In this document: piece after piece, positions 23,981-34,178 of the stretch | Position numbering within the stretch: position 1 is the stretch's first letter | Layout: each line of letters opens with the position of its first letter | DNA from: Siniperca chuatsi | Lineage: Eukaryota > Chordata > Actinopteri > Centrarchiformes > Sinipercidae | NCBI RefSeq assembly: GCF_020085105.1 | Contig: NC_058058.1 | Coordinates: forward strand, 3,419,587-3,483,586 | Length of the DNA: 64,000 bases | Direction of reading: 5' to 3' | The notes under the pieces: generated by a model | The model's database searches: none | The model's input: only the letters and a program-made list of their open reading frames with translations | What the model was told of the DNA's origin: nothing | Program-made: the position numbers and the translations under genes

Positions 23981-24244
23981 GTGGTAGGCTCCGTCTTCAT
24001 CACATGTAGGACCAGACACATTGTTTATAGCTCAAACTATTTAGTCTGGTACCAACAGAGAAATGGAGAAACTCCTAAACTCCTCATTTACGCTACTAGC
24101 AGTCGAGCATCAGGGATTCCAGGTCGTTTTACAGGCAGTGGATCAAACTCTGACTTCACTCTGACCATCAGTGGAGTCCAGACTAAAGGTGCAGCAGTTT
24201 CCTACTGTCAGAGTTTTACATTATCAACAGTCAGGATGTGTTCA
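23981..24244 (+). pseudogene. Type-1 V fragment V24, fused to the 5' intron of the neighbouring CL
   Basis: It starts inside framework 1 ([10 protein letters not shown]) directly after CL-intron sequence. Leader, promoter and the first codons are absent. [35 protein letters not shown] and a cysteine in SYC remain. One base is missing at the CDR3, so the tail is out of frame. The same fusion point is seen in V33, so it predates the duplication of both. Confidence 0.88.
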
Positions 24245-24272
24245 CACAGTGAAAAATCGTTGTACAAAAACC
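24245..24272 (+). promoter_or_regulatory. V24 RSS, 12-bp spacer
   Basis: CACAGTG, 12 bp, ACAAAAACC: intact although the V is truncated. Confidence 0.85.
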
Positions 24273-24350
24273 TCCCTCAGTCAGACTGAACAGAAACTGA
24301 AGTGACTGCTGCAGCTGGAAGCTACTGCAGAGACTGATACACTTCACTGA

Positions 24351-24353
<3 letters not shown>

Positions 24354-24409
<56 letters not shown>
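24354..24409. repeat. (CA)n microsatellite after V24
   Basis: An imperfect CA run about 80 bp after the RSS, as after most V segments here. Confidence 0.95.
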
Positions 24410-24679
24410 GTCATGTTTACCCATACCCCAATTTCCGTTGCTCTCCAACCTAACCTTACCCTAAAGTGCTGAAGCTAAAATTTAATGATTGATGTTATGG
24501 GGTCTTGTGTTTTGTCTCCAAAAGGAAGGCGAGTCCCCACAATGCGGCTGTGTGAACAGATTTATGTCCCCACAACGTCAGTAATACATGTACCTTTAAG
24601 CTCTCACTCAGCTTTTCGCCATTCAATCCCACCCCTTTATATAATGGATCATTTAAACAGTCCATGCTCTCACTGAGGA

Positions 24680-24790
24680 GGAAACACAATGATATGTAGA
24701 GGACAGCTACAGGTCACTGACGTTTGCATATGTCTCCTGCCTCTCTGTACAAAAACCTCCCTCAGCTGGAGAGGAACTGGTCTGAATCAA
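24680..24790 (+). pseudogene. Ghost type-2 V: promoter joined straight to the RSS nonamer
   Basis: The octamer-like GTTTGCAT and CTCCTGCCTCTCTG match the promoter of the V at 56.4 kb. They are followed at once by the nonamer ACAAAAACC (24749-24757) and the type-2 downstream sequence CTCCCTCAGCTGGAGAG. The leader, V exon and heptamer have been lost, about 600 bp compared with 56.4-57.1 kb. Confidence 0.75.
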
Positions 24791-25137
24791 CAGCTGCACA
24801 GAAATAGAGACACTTTACAAGTTTGACTGATAATGAAGTCCAACACATTAACACAAGAAATAAAATATTTATTTTCATGTTTTCATTAAAGATTATGTTT
24901 TAAGTACATCAAATGTAATTATAATTTCACATGATTTATATTTACTTCTCAACAAACCTAAACACATTACATGTTTTTAATGAGCTTGTGTTTGTGGGAA
25001 AACACATATGTTATATTTTGAGATCACGCTGCTGATACTGATACTATACTGACATAATATGCTGATAATATCCTACTTCATAATTCAAATGCAATAAATT
25101 CTTCTCAGACTTTGTAGTTTACTCAGAATCATTAAAC

Positions 25138-25436
25138 TTTAGTGACTCAGCCTGGAGCAGTGAGCTCTGCTCTGGGAGGCTCCGTCTCCATCAGATGTAA
25201 GATCAGTGAGACTGTTATTAATTCTAACTCTGTGGAATGGTACCAACAGAAAGATGAAGGATCTCCTAAACTGCTCATTTACTGGTCAAATCGCAGAGCA
25301 TCAGGGATTCCAGATCGTTTTACAGGCAGTGGATCAAACACTGACTTCACTCTGACCATCAGTGGAGTCCAGACTGAAGATGCAGCAGTTTACATATGTG
25401 TGGGTCGACACATCATTAACAGTCGGTATGTGTTCA
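25138..25436 (+). pseudogene. Type-1 V segment V25, leaderless
   Basis: The frame opens at [13 protein letters not shown] and is intact to the [46 protein letters not shown]. Immediately before framework 1 the sequence becomes type-2 downstream DNA (AATCATTAAACTTT, also at 36545-36558), so leader and promoter are missing. It is closest to V21. It cannot be expressed by itself but could act as a conversion donor (inference). Confidence 0.88.
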
Positions 25437-25464
25437 CACAGTGAAAAAGCGTCGTACAAAAACC
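25437..25464 (+). promoter_or_regulatory. V25 RSS, 12-bp spacer
   Basis: CACAGTG, 12 bp, ACAAAAACC. Confidence 0.9.
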
Positions 25465-27655
25465 TCCCTCAGTCAGACTGAACAGAAACTGAAGTGACAG
25501 CTGCAGCTTGCTGTTGGGGCTGCAGCTGGCCAGAGTGAAACACTATGGAAATATTCTACCTTTTTAAATAAACGTAAATGAGGAGTTTAAATAAAAGAAA
25601 ATTATTTTAACAGTTTTTGTAAGGAGCACTTATGGATGTATTATTCTGATGTGGTTCAAGTATGAAAAATATGGTCAATTTGAAGGATAAACAAATTATT
25701 TTCCAACTAAGCATCCTGACATGACTGCCTGCCTTCCCCTCAGCTAAAAGTTTATAGGAGCTGTCTAAAAATAACTTAATGGCATGGAAAATATTTCAAA
25801 AATAGCATATTTCTTCATTTTAAATAGTCCAAAACCAATTAAAAATAGGCTATATGGAAAAAAGGTACACAGCGTCCAGTAAGGAGAGTGAGGCTTCATG
25901 TTATCTCTACATCTATGTTGTTTTTTTAGCTGCCTGGCGGGTTTTATCCTAGAAATCCGGTGTTTTTTTAAATTTTGTTGAAATTTTATCTGCGTCCTCT
26001 TGTGCACAAAGAGCAGCAACTAACCTTGATTTTTGGAGGTGACGAGATAAAAACAAACACTTTGTGTGGAGAAAGTACTGACAGGTATTCTGAGGACAGA
26101 CAGGATTGACATTTATAGTATCTGAAACTTACGTTTCATGATCTAAAAGACCCAAAGGCAGAACAAACCAAGAGGGAGAACTGGATCGTTAGTTCAAACA
26201 GTCTTTATTGTAAAAGTGACAAAAGATCACTGGTAGGGGAATGCTCCTCCTGAGCGGGCGAGGCAGGTGTAGTCCGTTGGAGCCAGTGGGGAAACTTCCA
26301 AAGCGGCCCTTGGAGGACCGGCCTGGCTCAGAGGGCGGAGGCAGTGAGAGGATGTTCTGGAGATGACTCGGTTAGCGTAGTAGGCAGAACAGGAAAGGCA
26401 GCTGACAGGAGACTGCAGAGATCAGGTAAACCACGATGGCTGGGATCAACGGCAGGAAGTAAATCTGCAGCAGAGACAGACAAGGTCATACAGTAGCCCT
26501 CCAAAAAAAAACCAAGCAACAAGAAAGCCTTAACTGGGTTGAGATTTAGGCCATAGCAAAGGGGCCACAATGGTACACTGAGACAATCTGGTGCTGGTTG
26601 TATGGCAGAGCCGGGTAGATATACTGTGAGGCTTGATTTTTGATCATCAGGTGTGCCGGTGATCAGCAGCAGGAGGGAAAACCAGAGCGCCCCGCCCAGG
26701 CCAGTACACACACACACACACACTGACCGAGAGACGAACAGAGGACTGACAAGGAGCACAGGGATGGGAGAGCAACACTAGAGTACACAAGGATAGGAGG
26801 AGAGAAGTGGCTAAACTATGACAGAAACATGATGCATCATTAGAGTTTCAGATTTAAGTATAGAAAATGTACAACATCTGTAAGTTGTTTATTCTAAACA
26901 TTAATACTCACATGCACGCAAGCTGTCATGCTCATGCACGTGTCCAGGGCAGCCCCCCCTACTGAAAATATGTTCCTGCCTGCGTCTCAGTGTTGGAGTC
27001 TCTGTCATCTGGAACTAAGGAAGGCTTTAAAGACCGACTCTAGTGGAAAAAGGATTATAGATAGTCCTGTTTGTGCTAACAGATATTGTTTTACCTATTT
27101 CTCACACACATGAAGAGGTCAGAGGTCCAGTATGGGGGGAACATAATAAAGCATGTATGCACTACATTGTTACTGTTACCATTATTGTAAGATTTGACAT
27201 CCCACTCATTCTGTCTTTTTTGTTTGTTTTGGTATTGTTTTTTTTCCAAAGCCAAGCAAATAAAACCCTGCATTTCTTTAAAACATGTGTAACAGATGAT
27301 ACATTTTTTTCTATGTGAATATGAAAATACCCTTTAAGATATAACAACATTTTGTCAGAACATCATAATATAACAAAACCAGTGACCAGTGCAATCAATA
27401 TGTAATGCAGCAGGTAAATAATAATTAATTAGTGGTGTTCTTTTGGGGTTCTTAAACAAATATGCAACACTGACGTAGATAGAATAAGATAAAGATAAAA
27501 ATAGTTTCAAATCTAAAATAAGAACTATGTGATATCATCTTATGCTAACGATACTCTACATATTGTTTCTAATTCTTAAAACTCCATTTAGTATTTTAGA
27601 TTTATGTAAACTACATTTTGATATAATCTGATAAAAATGGCCTCCTTTCATTCTT
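25465..27655. other. 3' flank of V25, paralogous to 22143-23760
   Basis: No gene. Same block order as the V21 flank, but interrupted by an unclassified repeat (26150-26830). Confidence 0.65.
26150..26830. repeat. Unclassified non-autonomous element A
   Basis: Absent from the paralogous flank at about 22.6 kb. On the minus strand it begins CTGTCATAGTTTAGCCAC and near the other end has a CTTTATTG word on plus. Similar layouts occur at 46630-47262 and around the LINE at 27.9 kb. No protein was recognised; the long minus-strand frame has no known motif. Confidence 0.5.
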
Positions 27656-28110
27656 CATTGTCACGGACTAACAGGCAGCCGACACCAAGATGGATGGGAA
27701 ATGTCTTTATTGAGATGACAGCCAGAAGTGGAGAGTGTGGAGATAGGTAGAGTGGATCTGGGGAAGTTACCGGAGGGAAGCCACAGGAGACCGGAGAGAC
27801 CACGGAGGAATGGAGAAGCCACAGGACTGGCGTCGACACGGAGGACTGGAGAACACACGGGGAACTGGAGAGACCACGGGGAACTGGAGAGACCACGGGG
27901 AACTGGAGAGACCACGGGGACGGCCTGGTGCATGGAGTCCTCTTCTTCTTCTTTTTTAACGGCGGTTGGCAACCAGCTTAATGGTGCATTACCGCCACCT
28001 TCTGTTCTGGAGTGTGGATCAGTCAGTAAACCATAATCTACAATTTCCCAGGGATTTAGGGGGGGAAGGAAAGAAACAACAAAACAAAAAAAAAAAAAAA
28101 AACCCTACCT

Positions 28111-31100
28111 TTAGATCCTATAATAAAGGCCAGTACCCCTTAAAAAACCCAACAATTCTCTCACCTGAGCTCTATCATTCATACTTAATATTGTTTTTAA
28201 AGTGAGTTTCTGCACCCCTAGTTCCTTTAGTCTATTATCCATTATCCCTCTCTCCCTCTGATATTTCCTACAATGTAGAATTACATGTTCTACCGATTCC
28301 TCTTCCTGACACTCCTCACACATACCTGTCTGATGTTTCCCCACCATTTTTAATGTTTTATTTAGAGCACAGTGTCCCAGCCTCAGTCTCGTTAGTACCG
28401 TTTCCTCTTTTCTGTTTCCCCCTCCTACCTTATTTACTTTAATACTCTTTTGGATATGGTATAAATGTCTCCCTTTCCCCTCACTATCCCACATTTCTTG
28501 CCATTTCTGGTTAATTTTTTCCCAGATTATACATTTTACTTCCGCTTTACTGATTCTTATTTGCATTTCTACATTTTCCTTCTTTAATGCCTTCTTTGCA
28601 ACCTTGTCCACTTTTTCATTCCCCTTCACTCCTATATGCGCTGGAACCCATAAAAATGTAACTAGTCCTCCCTGGTGTGTTATTCTTGTAACTGAGTAGA
28701 GAATTTCATAAAGTATATCCTGTCGACTTGACTGGAACGATACTAGACTAATTAGAGCTGAAGCTGAGTCTGTACATATTATGATTCTGTCAATTTTCGC
28801 TTCTTCCACCCAACGTAATGCGACTAAAATTGCAACCATCTCCACTGTACAAACTGCTAAGTTATTAGATGTTCTTCTATTGATTTCAATTCCTCTTGCT
28901 GGAACCACCACTCCCATTCCTGTTACCCCTGTTTCAGGGTTCTTAGTGCCATCTGTATATATTTGAGTATAGTTTTTATATACTTTAGTCATATAATCAT
29001 TAAACACCCCAACCAAATCCGCACTTTTTTCTTTCCTTTTAATCTCTAATAGATACCAATCTACCCCCGGACATCTCATCTTCCATGGGGCTATGATTGG
29101 ATGAACTATTGAAGAGCTGATTTTCATATCAGATGCCCCAAGCTCTTTTGCTGTTTTATTCCCTATATGACCAAAGTTGTCCTTTTTACTTCTCTCTTTC
29201 CTCCAGCATTCCTTCAGCACTTCTTTTGTGGGGTGCGAGTCATTATGCCCCTGCAAGTTAACCCAGTAATTTGCTATTATATGCCGTCTCCTTAGTTCCA
29301 GAGGCATCTCTCCTACCTCTTCCACAGAGCCCCATCGTCTGCAAAAAGTGACCTACCTACATCAGCTGGAATCTTTAAAAAGATATCATTAATCATTATT
29401 ATGAATAGTAGTGGGCTCACTACACTACCTTGAGGTGTACCATTTTCTACCGTATACTGACTTGACAGTTCTGATCCTATTCTTACTTGGATATTCCTTT
29501 CACACAAAAAATCTTTTATCCAATTGAAAACTCTCCCTCCAATCCCCAACTTGTGTAACTTAATCAGAACTCCCTCCTTCCACATCATATCGTAAGCTTT
29601 TTCTATATCCAAAAACACTGCAATTACTGCCTCTTTATTTGCCTGGGCTCTCCTTATTTCACCTTCTAGTCTAACAACTGCATCCATGGTACTCCTACCT
29701 TTCCTAAACCCACTCTGATAATTTGCTATCTTTTCCTTTTTCTCAAGCTCATATGATAACCTTTCTGTTATCATTCTTTCCATTATTTTGCATACATTAG
29801 AGGTTAATGCTATTGGTCTATAGCTGATGGGTTTTGATGGATCCTTGCCAGGTTTCCTTATCGGAATTACAACTGCATCACATAGCATACTTTATCTTTA
29901 CCCGGTGATGATGATCTTGACATTTTTATTGCTCTCTTCATTTCTTCCATTGTAAATGGTTCATCTATTATACAATCTACTTCCTCCTTCCTTTCTAATA
30001 TCCCTGGATAATGTCTTATTTTCTTCTTCTCTCTTCATCTGATAGGTTTTCTGAACTATGTATCTTTGCAAATGCTTTGACCATGCTTTCTGCTTTTTCC
30101 CTATTTGACACTGCTGAACCTTCCTCTGTTATTATAACCGGGTATTCCCATTCCCTTCTATCTCCTCCCATCCTCTTTATCATTCCCCATACTGCACCTC
30201 CAACGTCCTCCAGCTAGCCCTCTTAGCCTGTCGTACTGTTCTTCTCACTGTAGCCTGTGCCTTCTTGTACTGGATTAAATGTTGCATATTATGGGTTCTT
30301 TTGACTAGTCTGAATGCTTTATTCCTATCCCTTACTGCCTGCTGACATTCCTCTGTCCACCATGGTACCAATTTTCTCTTCTTCCTATTTTTATTTTTTG
30401 GAATAGAACTCTCTGCCGCTATTATAATTGCTGATGTAAACTGATTACTCAGCTCATCGACATCTTCAGATACCTCCATCCTCATTATCGCCTCCTCACT
30501 CAATATCTGGAACTTGTCCCAATCTGCCTTCTCAAATATCCATTTCGGACTTCCATCAGCTGGTCTTTTTCCCCCTCTTTCTCCAAATGAACAAACAACT
30601 GGATAATGATCACTACCTATTGTATTACTTGTCCAAATCTCCCAGTTACTAATACCAGCTAGCGAGTTAGATACTAAGGTAAGATCTATTGCTGATTCTT
30701 TCCCCGTATTTACATTCATTCTCGTACCTCTACCATCATTCATACATACTAAATTCCTATCCTCCATCAACTCTTCAATTACCCTTCCATTTGAGTCAAT
30801 ATGATCGCCTCCCCACACTGTACTGTGAGCACTAAAGTCTGCGCACCACACCACTTTATTTTTGTCTTGCCCTTGTATTGTCAGTAAGTTATTCAGATCC
30901 AAACTTTTACAGGGATTGTAATAATTTATTATGACCATTCCCCATCCCATATTTCCACCATTACACATCCCTGATCATCTCCCACACCCAGCTGTCTATA
31001 TGGGATTCCTTTCTTGATAAATGTAGCACAACCCCCGCCTTTTCCAAGATCTCTGTCTTTTCTTATCCCTAAATATCCATAAATTATAAAATCTAAGTTT

Positions 31101-31297
31101 GGCTTCAGCCAAGTTTCTTGAACACAGATTATGTCTGGTTTCACTGCCAGTGTTTTAATGAAGTGTTTGAATTCCTGACCATTAGCCAGTAAACTCCTGG
31201 CATTCCATTGTAGGAGGATTACCATAATTAAGATTAACCAACCCATGGTACATCCTGACTTGACTGAATGGCAAGGTTTTCCCTCACCTCTTCCCAC
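28111..31297 (-). pseudogene. LINE ORF2: endonuclease, reverse transcriptase, RNase H (broken)
   Basis: The endonuclease starts LLQWNARSLLANGQEFKHF (31297-30929) and continues in another frame (30968-30180: WCADFSAHSTVWGG, then GSDHYPVVC). Reverse transcriptase is at 29888-29313: IPIRKPGKDPSKPISYRPIA, NGTPQGSVVSPLLF, LFADDGALW. RNase H is in 29325-28111 (IYTDGTKNP, CTVEMVAI, CTDSASAL). The C-terminal knuckle is CEECQEEESVEHVILHC. Breaks: a frameshift in the endonuclease near 30.95 kb, a disrupted stretch between 30180 and 29888, and a deletion plus frameshift after FADD near 29.32 kb that removed the thumb region. It cannot encode a working protein. Confidence 0.88.
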
Positions 31298-32556
31298 GTC
31301 AGTCCCATTAATCCAAGGTGATTCACTGCTGCTTTAACTACTAGCTGAATTTTATCATTTTTGGATTTAACATCAGCAGTACTATTAATAACACCTGCAA
31401 TGAATGTAACCAGGTCTCTTTTATCCACGTAAACCCTGTCATTTGATCTTTTTTCCTGCTGTTGGTTCCTGATTGTCCCTTGACTGTTACTGTTATTGCT
31501 ACTACCTTTGTTCTTTCCATTTACCATGCTTGCTGCTTCAGCGTAGGTCATTTTTCTTTCTACTTTTGTCTTCTGGATTTCATTCTCGCGTTTCATAATC
31601 TCACAACCTCCGTAGGCCACATTATGAGCTCCACCACAATTACAGCACTTTGGCTGTACTCCTGCTCCACACATCCCATATTCATGACCCCCCCCACATC
31701 TTGCGCATCTTCTCTGCTCTTTACAGTTCCTAGCTATATGACCAAATCTTTGACAGTTAAAACATCTCAATGGTTTTGGAACATAAACTCTCACTGGGTA
31801 ACTCAAGAAACCCAGGGACACCTTTTTTGGCATATTGTCTTCTTCAAATTCAATCAATACTGTTTCACTTTCCTTTTTTACTCCTTCTCTTGTTGTTTTC
31901 AGCCTTTGAGTTTTTATTACTTTTCCTCCTTTGATATTCTTCTTGATTTCCTCCATTCCTACACTCATTGGCACTCCTGTGATGACTCCTTTACTTCCAA
32001 CATCATTTTTCCCCCCCAATTTCCCTGAGCTTTCCACCTTAATTTTCCCTATCTCTTTCATTTTAAGAGCTTTCTCAACTTGATTTTCATTTGCACATCT
32101 TATCAGTAGATTACCATCATTTAGCACCTTTGCGTACATTATTTCTCTCACTTTATTCGCCAGGGATGTTGTCAAAGTAAATGGGTTGATTTTCTTCATG
32201 TCACTTTGCGATTTCTCATTAAATCTTACTATGATTGTGTATTTGTCAGGTCTTTCTCTTTGATTTCCCTCTATCTCGTCATCTCCATTCTCCGATTTCT
32301 CTTCATTATCACTTCTAGCTCTTTTACTCCCTTTATCTTGATTGATATGTATCAATCTCCCTACTTCCCCCTCATTCTCTTCATCCGTCTCATCACTGCA
32401 ATCCATATCAGCCCAACTAGCATTACCTACCTCTGATCCATTCACAGAACAGTCGCGCTCAACCGCCTCACAAAAGATATTTCCACTTCCACTTGTTTTT
32501 CCCGTAAACTTTCGACTACTATTTTTTCGTTCTCGGCCTGCTGATGCTGCCGCCAT
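31234..32556 (-). CDS. LINE ORF1, 440-residue zinc-knuckle protein
   Basis: Nucleic-acid-binding chaperone-type ORF1 of the LINE. It opens MAAASAGRERKNSSRKFTGK, has an acidic, RNA-recognition-like middle, and three CCHC-type knuckles at about 270-330: CFNCQRFGHIARNC, CARCGGGHEYGMC, CCNCGGAHNVAYGGC. Then comes TYAEAA, a word common after the knuckles of this class. The frame is intact from ATG to stop. ORF2 follows on the same strand with a short overlap near 31.3 kb. Confidence 0.88.
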   Translation of the reverse strand: MAAASAGRERKNSSRKFTGKTSGSGNIFCEAVERDCSVNGSEVGNASWADMDCSDETDEENEGEVGRLIHINQDKGSKRARSDNEEKSENGDDEIEGNQRERPDKYTIIVRFNEKSQSDMKKINPFTLTTSLANKVREIMYAKVLNDGNLLIRCANENQVEKALKMKEIGKIKVESSGKLGGKNDVGSKGVITGVPMSVGMEEIKKNIKGGKVIKTQRLKTTREGVKKESETVLIEFEEDNMPKKVSLGFLSYPVRVYVPKPLRCFNCQRFGHIARNCKEQRRCARCGGGHEYGMCGAGVQPKCCNCGGAHNVAYGGCEIMKRENEIQKTKVERKMTYAEAASMVNGKNKGSSNNSNSQGTIRNQQQEKRSNDRVYVDKRDLVTFIAGVINSTADVKSKNDKIQLVVKAAVNHLGLMGLTWEEVRENLAIQSSQDVPWVG

Positions 32557-33086
32557 CTTTTTCGAATTGTCTCGCTACTCTTTCGTTGTCACTCGCTGTC
32601 TTCCTCTATCCAATGAAGTCAACGTTTCCCTGCATGGAGTCCTATCCATTAACGAGGTTGGACACTGAGTGTGGAGTGAATTTATCCTGGGTGTGATTGG
32701 GGCTGATTAAGGGCAGGAGTGTAATTAGGAGCAGGTGTGGGTGATTATGGGCTGGTGAGGACATGACAGGCTGTGACATTCATTCACACTTTCTCATCAC
32801 CAGTAAAGAGAAAATCTTACTCTGACATGAGTTATGATCCTGCAACTTTGATATATGGAATAAGACACTTGTTGCTGGCATAAAAACATCCATGAAAAAA
32901 AAATGTATCTGAAGAAAAATGATCTTTATTGTCTTACAGCATTAACAGCATCAGCATCATTACAACGATGAAAATGTCACTGTCTGAAGTTGAATAATTG
33001 TAAGGTGGTCTGATGACAGGAAGAGAGAGACAGTGTTGCAGAGCAATAGCAGAGTAAAACCAGTAGCAGAGTCCCAGTGAGTCAGG

Positions 33087-33412
33087 TCAGGACTGGGAAC
33101 ACTGGTCTCTCCTCAGTGTCTCTGTGAGCGGAGTCTGGCAGCCCTGGGTGACCTCACAGGTCACAGAGCCCACCTTCCTCCACTGGTCTGCAGGGAGCCT
33201 CAGGGTGCTGCTCCAGCTGTAGTGGCCGTCCCTCTCCAGCACCCCGGGGCTCCTGCTCTCCTCCCAGCTGCTGCTGCTGCCGTCCACCTTCCAGGCCAGA
33301 CTCCAGTCTGAGGGGAAGCCCTTGTTGGCCAGGCACATGAGCGTGGCCTTCCCCTGCTGCAGCTCCTCGCTGGAGGGGGGTAGCACCCTCAGGGTGGGGG
33401 TGACTCGACCCA
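33087..33412 (-). pseudogene. CL exon, full reading frame but splice acceptor lost, no J
   Basis: Light-chain constant domain reading [40 protein letters not shown], four serines, WEES, then [20 protein letters not shown] and RRDQCSQS-stop. Both domain cysteines and the terminal interchain cysteine are present. At the 5' border the acceptor CTGCAG of the other copies reads CTACAT, so no AG remains at the expected site. A V fragment lies directly upstream where a J should be. A minus-strand AATAAA is at about 32923. An in-frame exon that probably cannot be spliced. Confidence 0.8.
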
Positions 33413-33512
33413 ATGTAGAGAGAGAGAGATTAAGAAAGTTTATATGATGTAAACTAAACTCCACCCTGTTGGTTGCAGCAGAGGAGGCTAGTTTATATGA
33501 GATAAACTAAAG

Positions 33513-33785
33513 TGGTAGGCTCTGTCTCCATCACATGTATGACCAGTCAGAATTTTTATAGCTCAAACTATTTAGCCTGGTACCAACAGAGAAATGGAGA
33601 AACTCCTAAACTCCTCATTTACGCTGCTAGCAGTCAAGCATCAGGGATTCCAGGTCATTTTATTGTCAGTGGATCAAACACTGACTTCACTCTGACCATC
33701 AGTGTAGTCCAGACTGAAGATGCAGCAGTTTACTACTGTCAGGGTGCACATTACATCAACAGTAGTGTCAGATCAAAAGTGTCAT
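33513..33785 (+). pseudogene. Type-1 V fragment V33, heptamer lost
   Basis: It has the same fusion to CL intron as V24, starting [11 protein letters not shown]. The frame is open through [15 protein letters not shown] and [17 protein letters not shown]. The CACAGTG heptamer is missing. Only a nonamer-like ACAAAAATC remains at 33786-33794. Leader and promoter are absent. Confidence 0.87.
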
Positions 33786-33874
33786 ACAAAAATCTCCCTC
33801 AGTCAGACTGAACAGAAACTGAACTGACTGTTGCAGCTGGAAGCTACTGCAGAGACTGATACACTTCACTGAGG

Positions 33875-33875
<1 letters not shown>

Positions 33876-33901
<26 letters not shown>
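33876..33901. repeat. (CA)n microsatellite after V33
   Basis: A CA run of about 13 units. Confidence 0.93.
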
Positions 33902-33905
<4 letters not shown>

Positions 33906-34178
33906 TCTTGTTTCCATCATTTCAGAGGACATTACATTGACCTTCCTTAACCGTAACCCTTACCCCAATTTCCGTTGCTCTCCAACCTAACCTTACCCTA
34001 ACCTTAAACCAAGTGCTGAACCTAAAATTTTATGATTGATGTCATGGGGTCTTCTGTTTTGTCTCCAAAAGGAAGTCCCCACAATGCAGCTGTGTGAACA
34101 GATTTATGTCCCCAAACGTCAATAATACATGTACATTTAAGGTCTCACTCACAGCTTTTCGCCATTCATTCCCACCCC

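Larger units (their letters stand above)
27942..32630 (-). mobile_element. Two-ORF non-LTR retrotransposon (I/Nimb-like), 4.7 kb, 13-bp target duplication
   Basis: The target duplication TGCATGGAGTCCT is at 27929-27941 and 32631-32643. The 3' UTR has CCAACCGCCGTTAAAAAAG followed by AAG repeats, a tail I recognise from fish I-type LINEs. It is flanked by both halves of element B. ORF1 is intact. ORF2 has endonuclease, reverse transcriptase and RNase H regions but is broken in about three places. The terminal RNase H argues for an I-type clade rather than L1, L2 or CR1. Confidence 0.9.
27656..32790. repeat. Unclassified non-autonomous element B, split by the LINE
   Basis: The left part (27656-27928) has TGTCTTTATTGAGATGACAG and a tandem of about five GGAACTGGAGAGACCACG-like units. 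The right part (32644-32790) ends GGACATGACAGGCTGTGACA. The LINE was inserted inside it. The layout resembles element A; the family is unknown. Confidence 0.5.

Noticed and set aside
26328-26759. 143-residue minus-strand frame
   Set aside because: It lies wholly within unclassified element A, has no recognised motif, and the region is absent from the paralogous flank.
27840-27920. Tandem GGAACTGGAGAGACCACG units as a possible CRISPR-like array
   Set aside because: The units abut without spacers and lie inside a eukaryotic repeat; simple tandem repeat.
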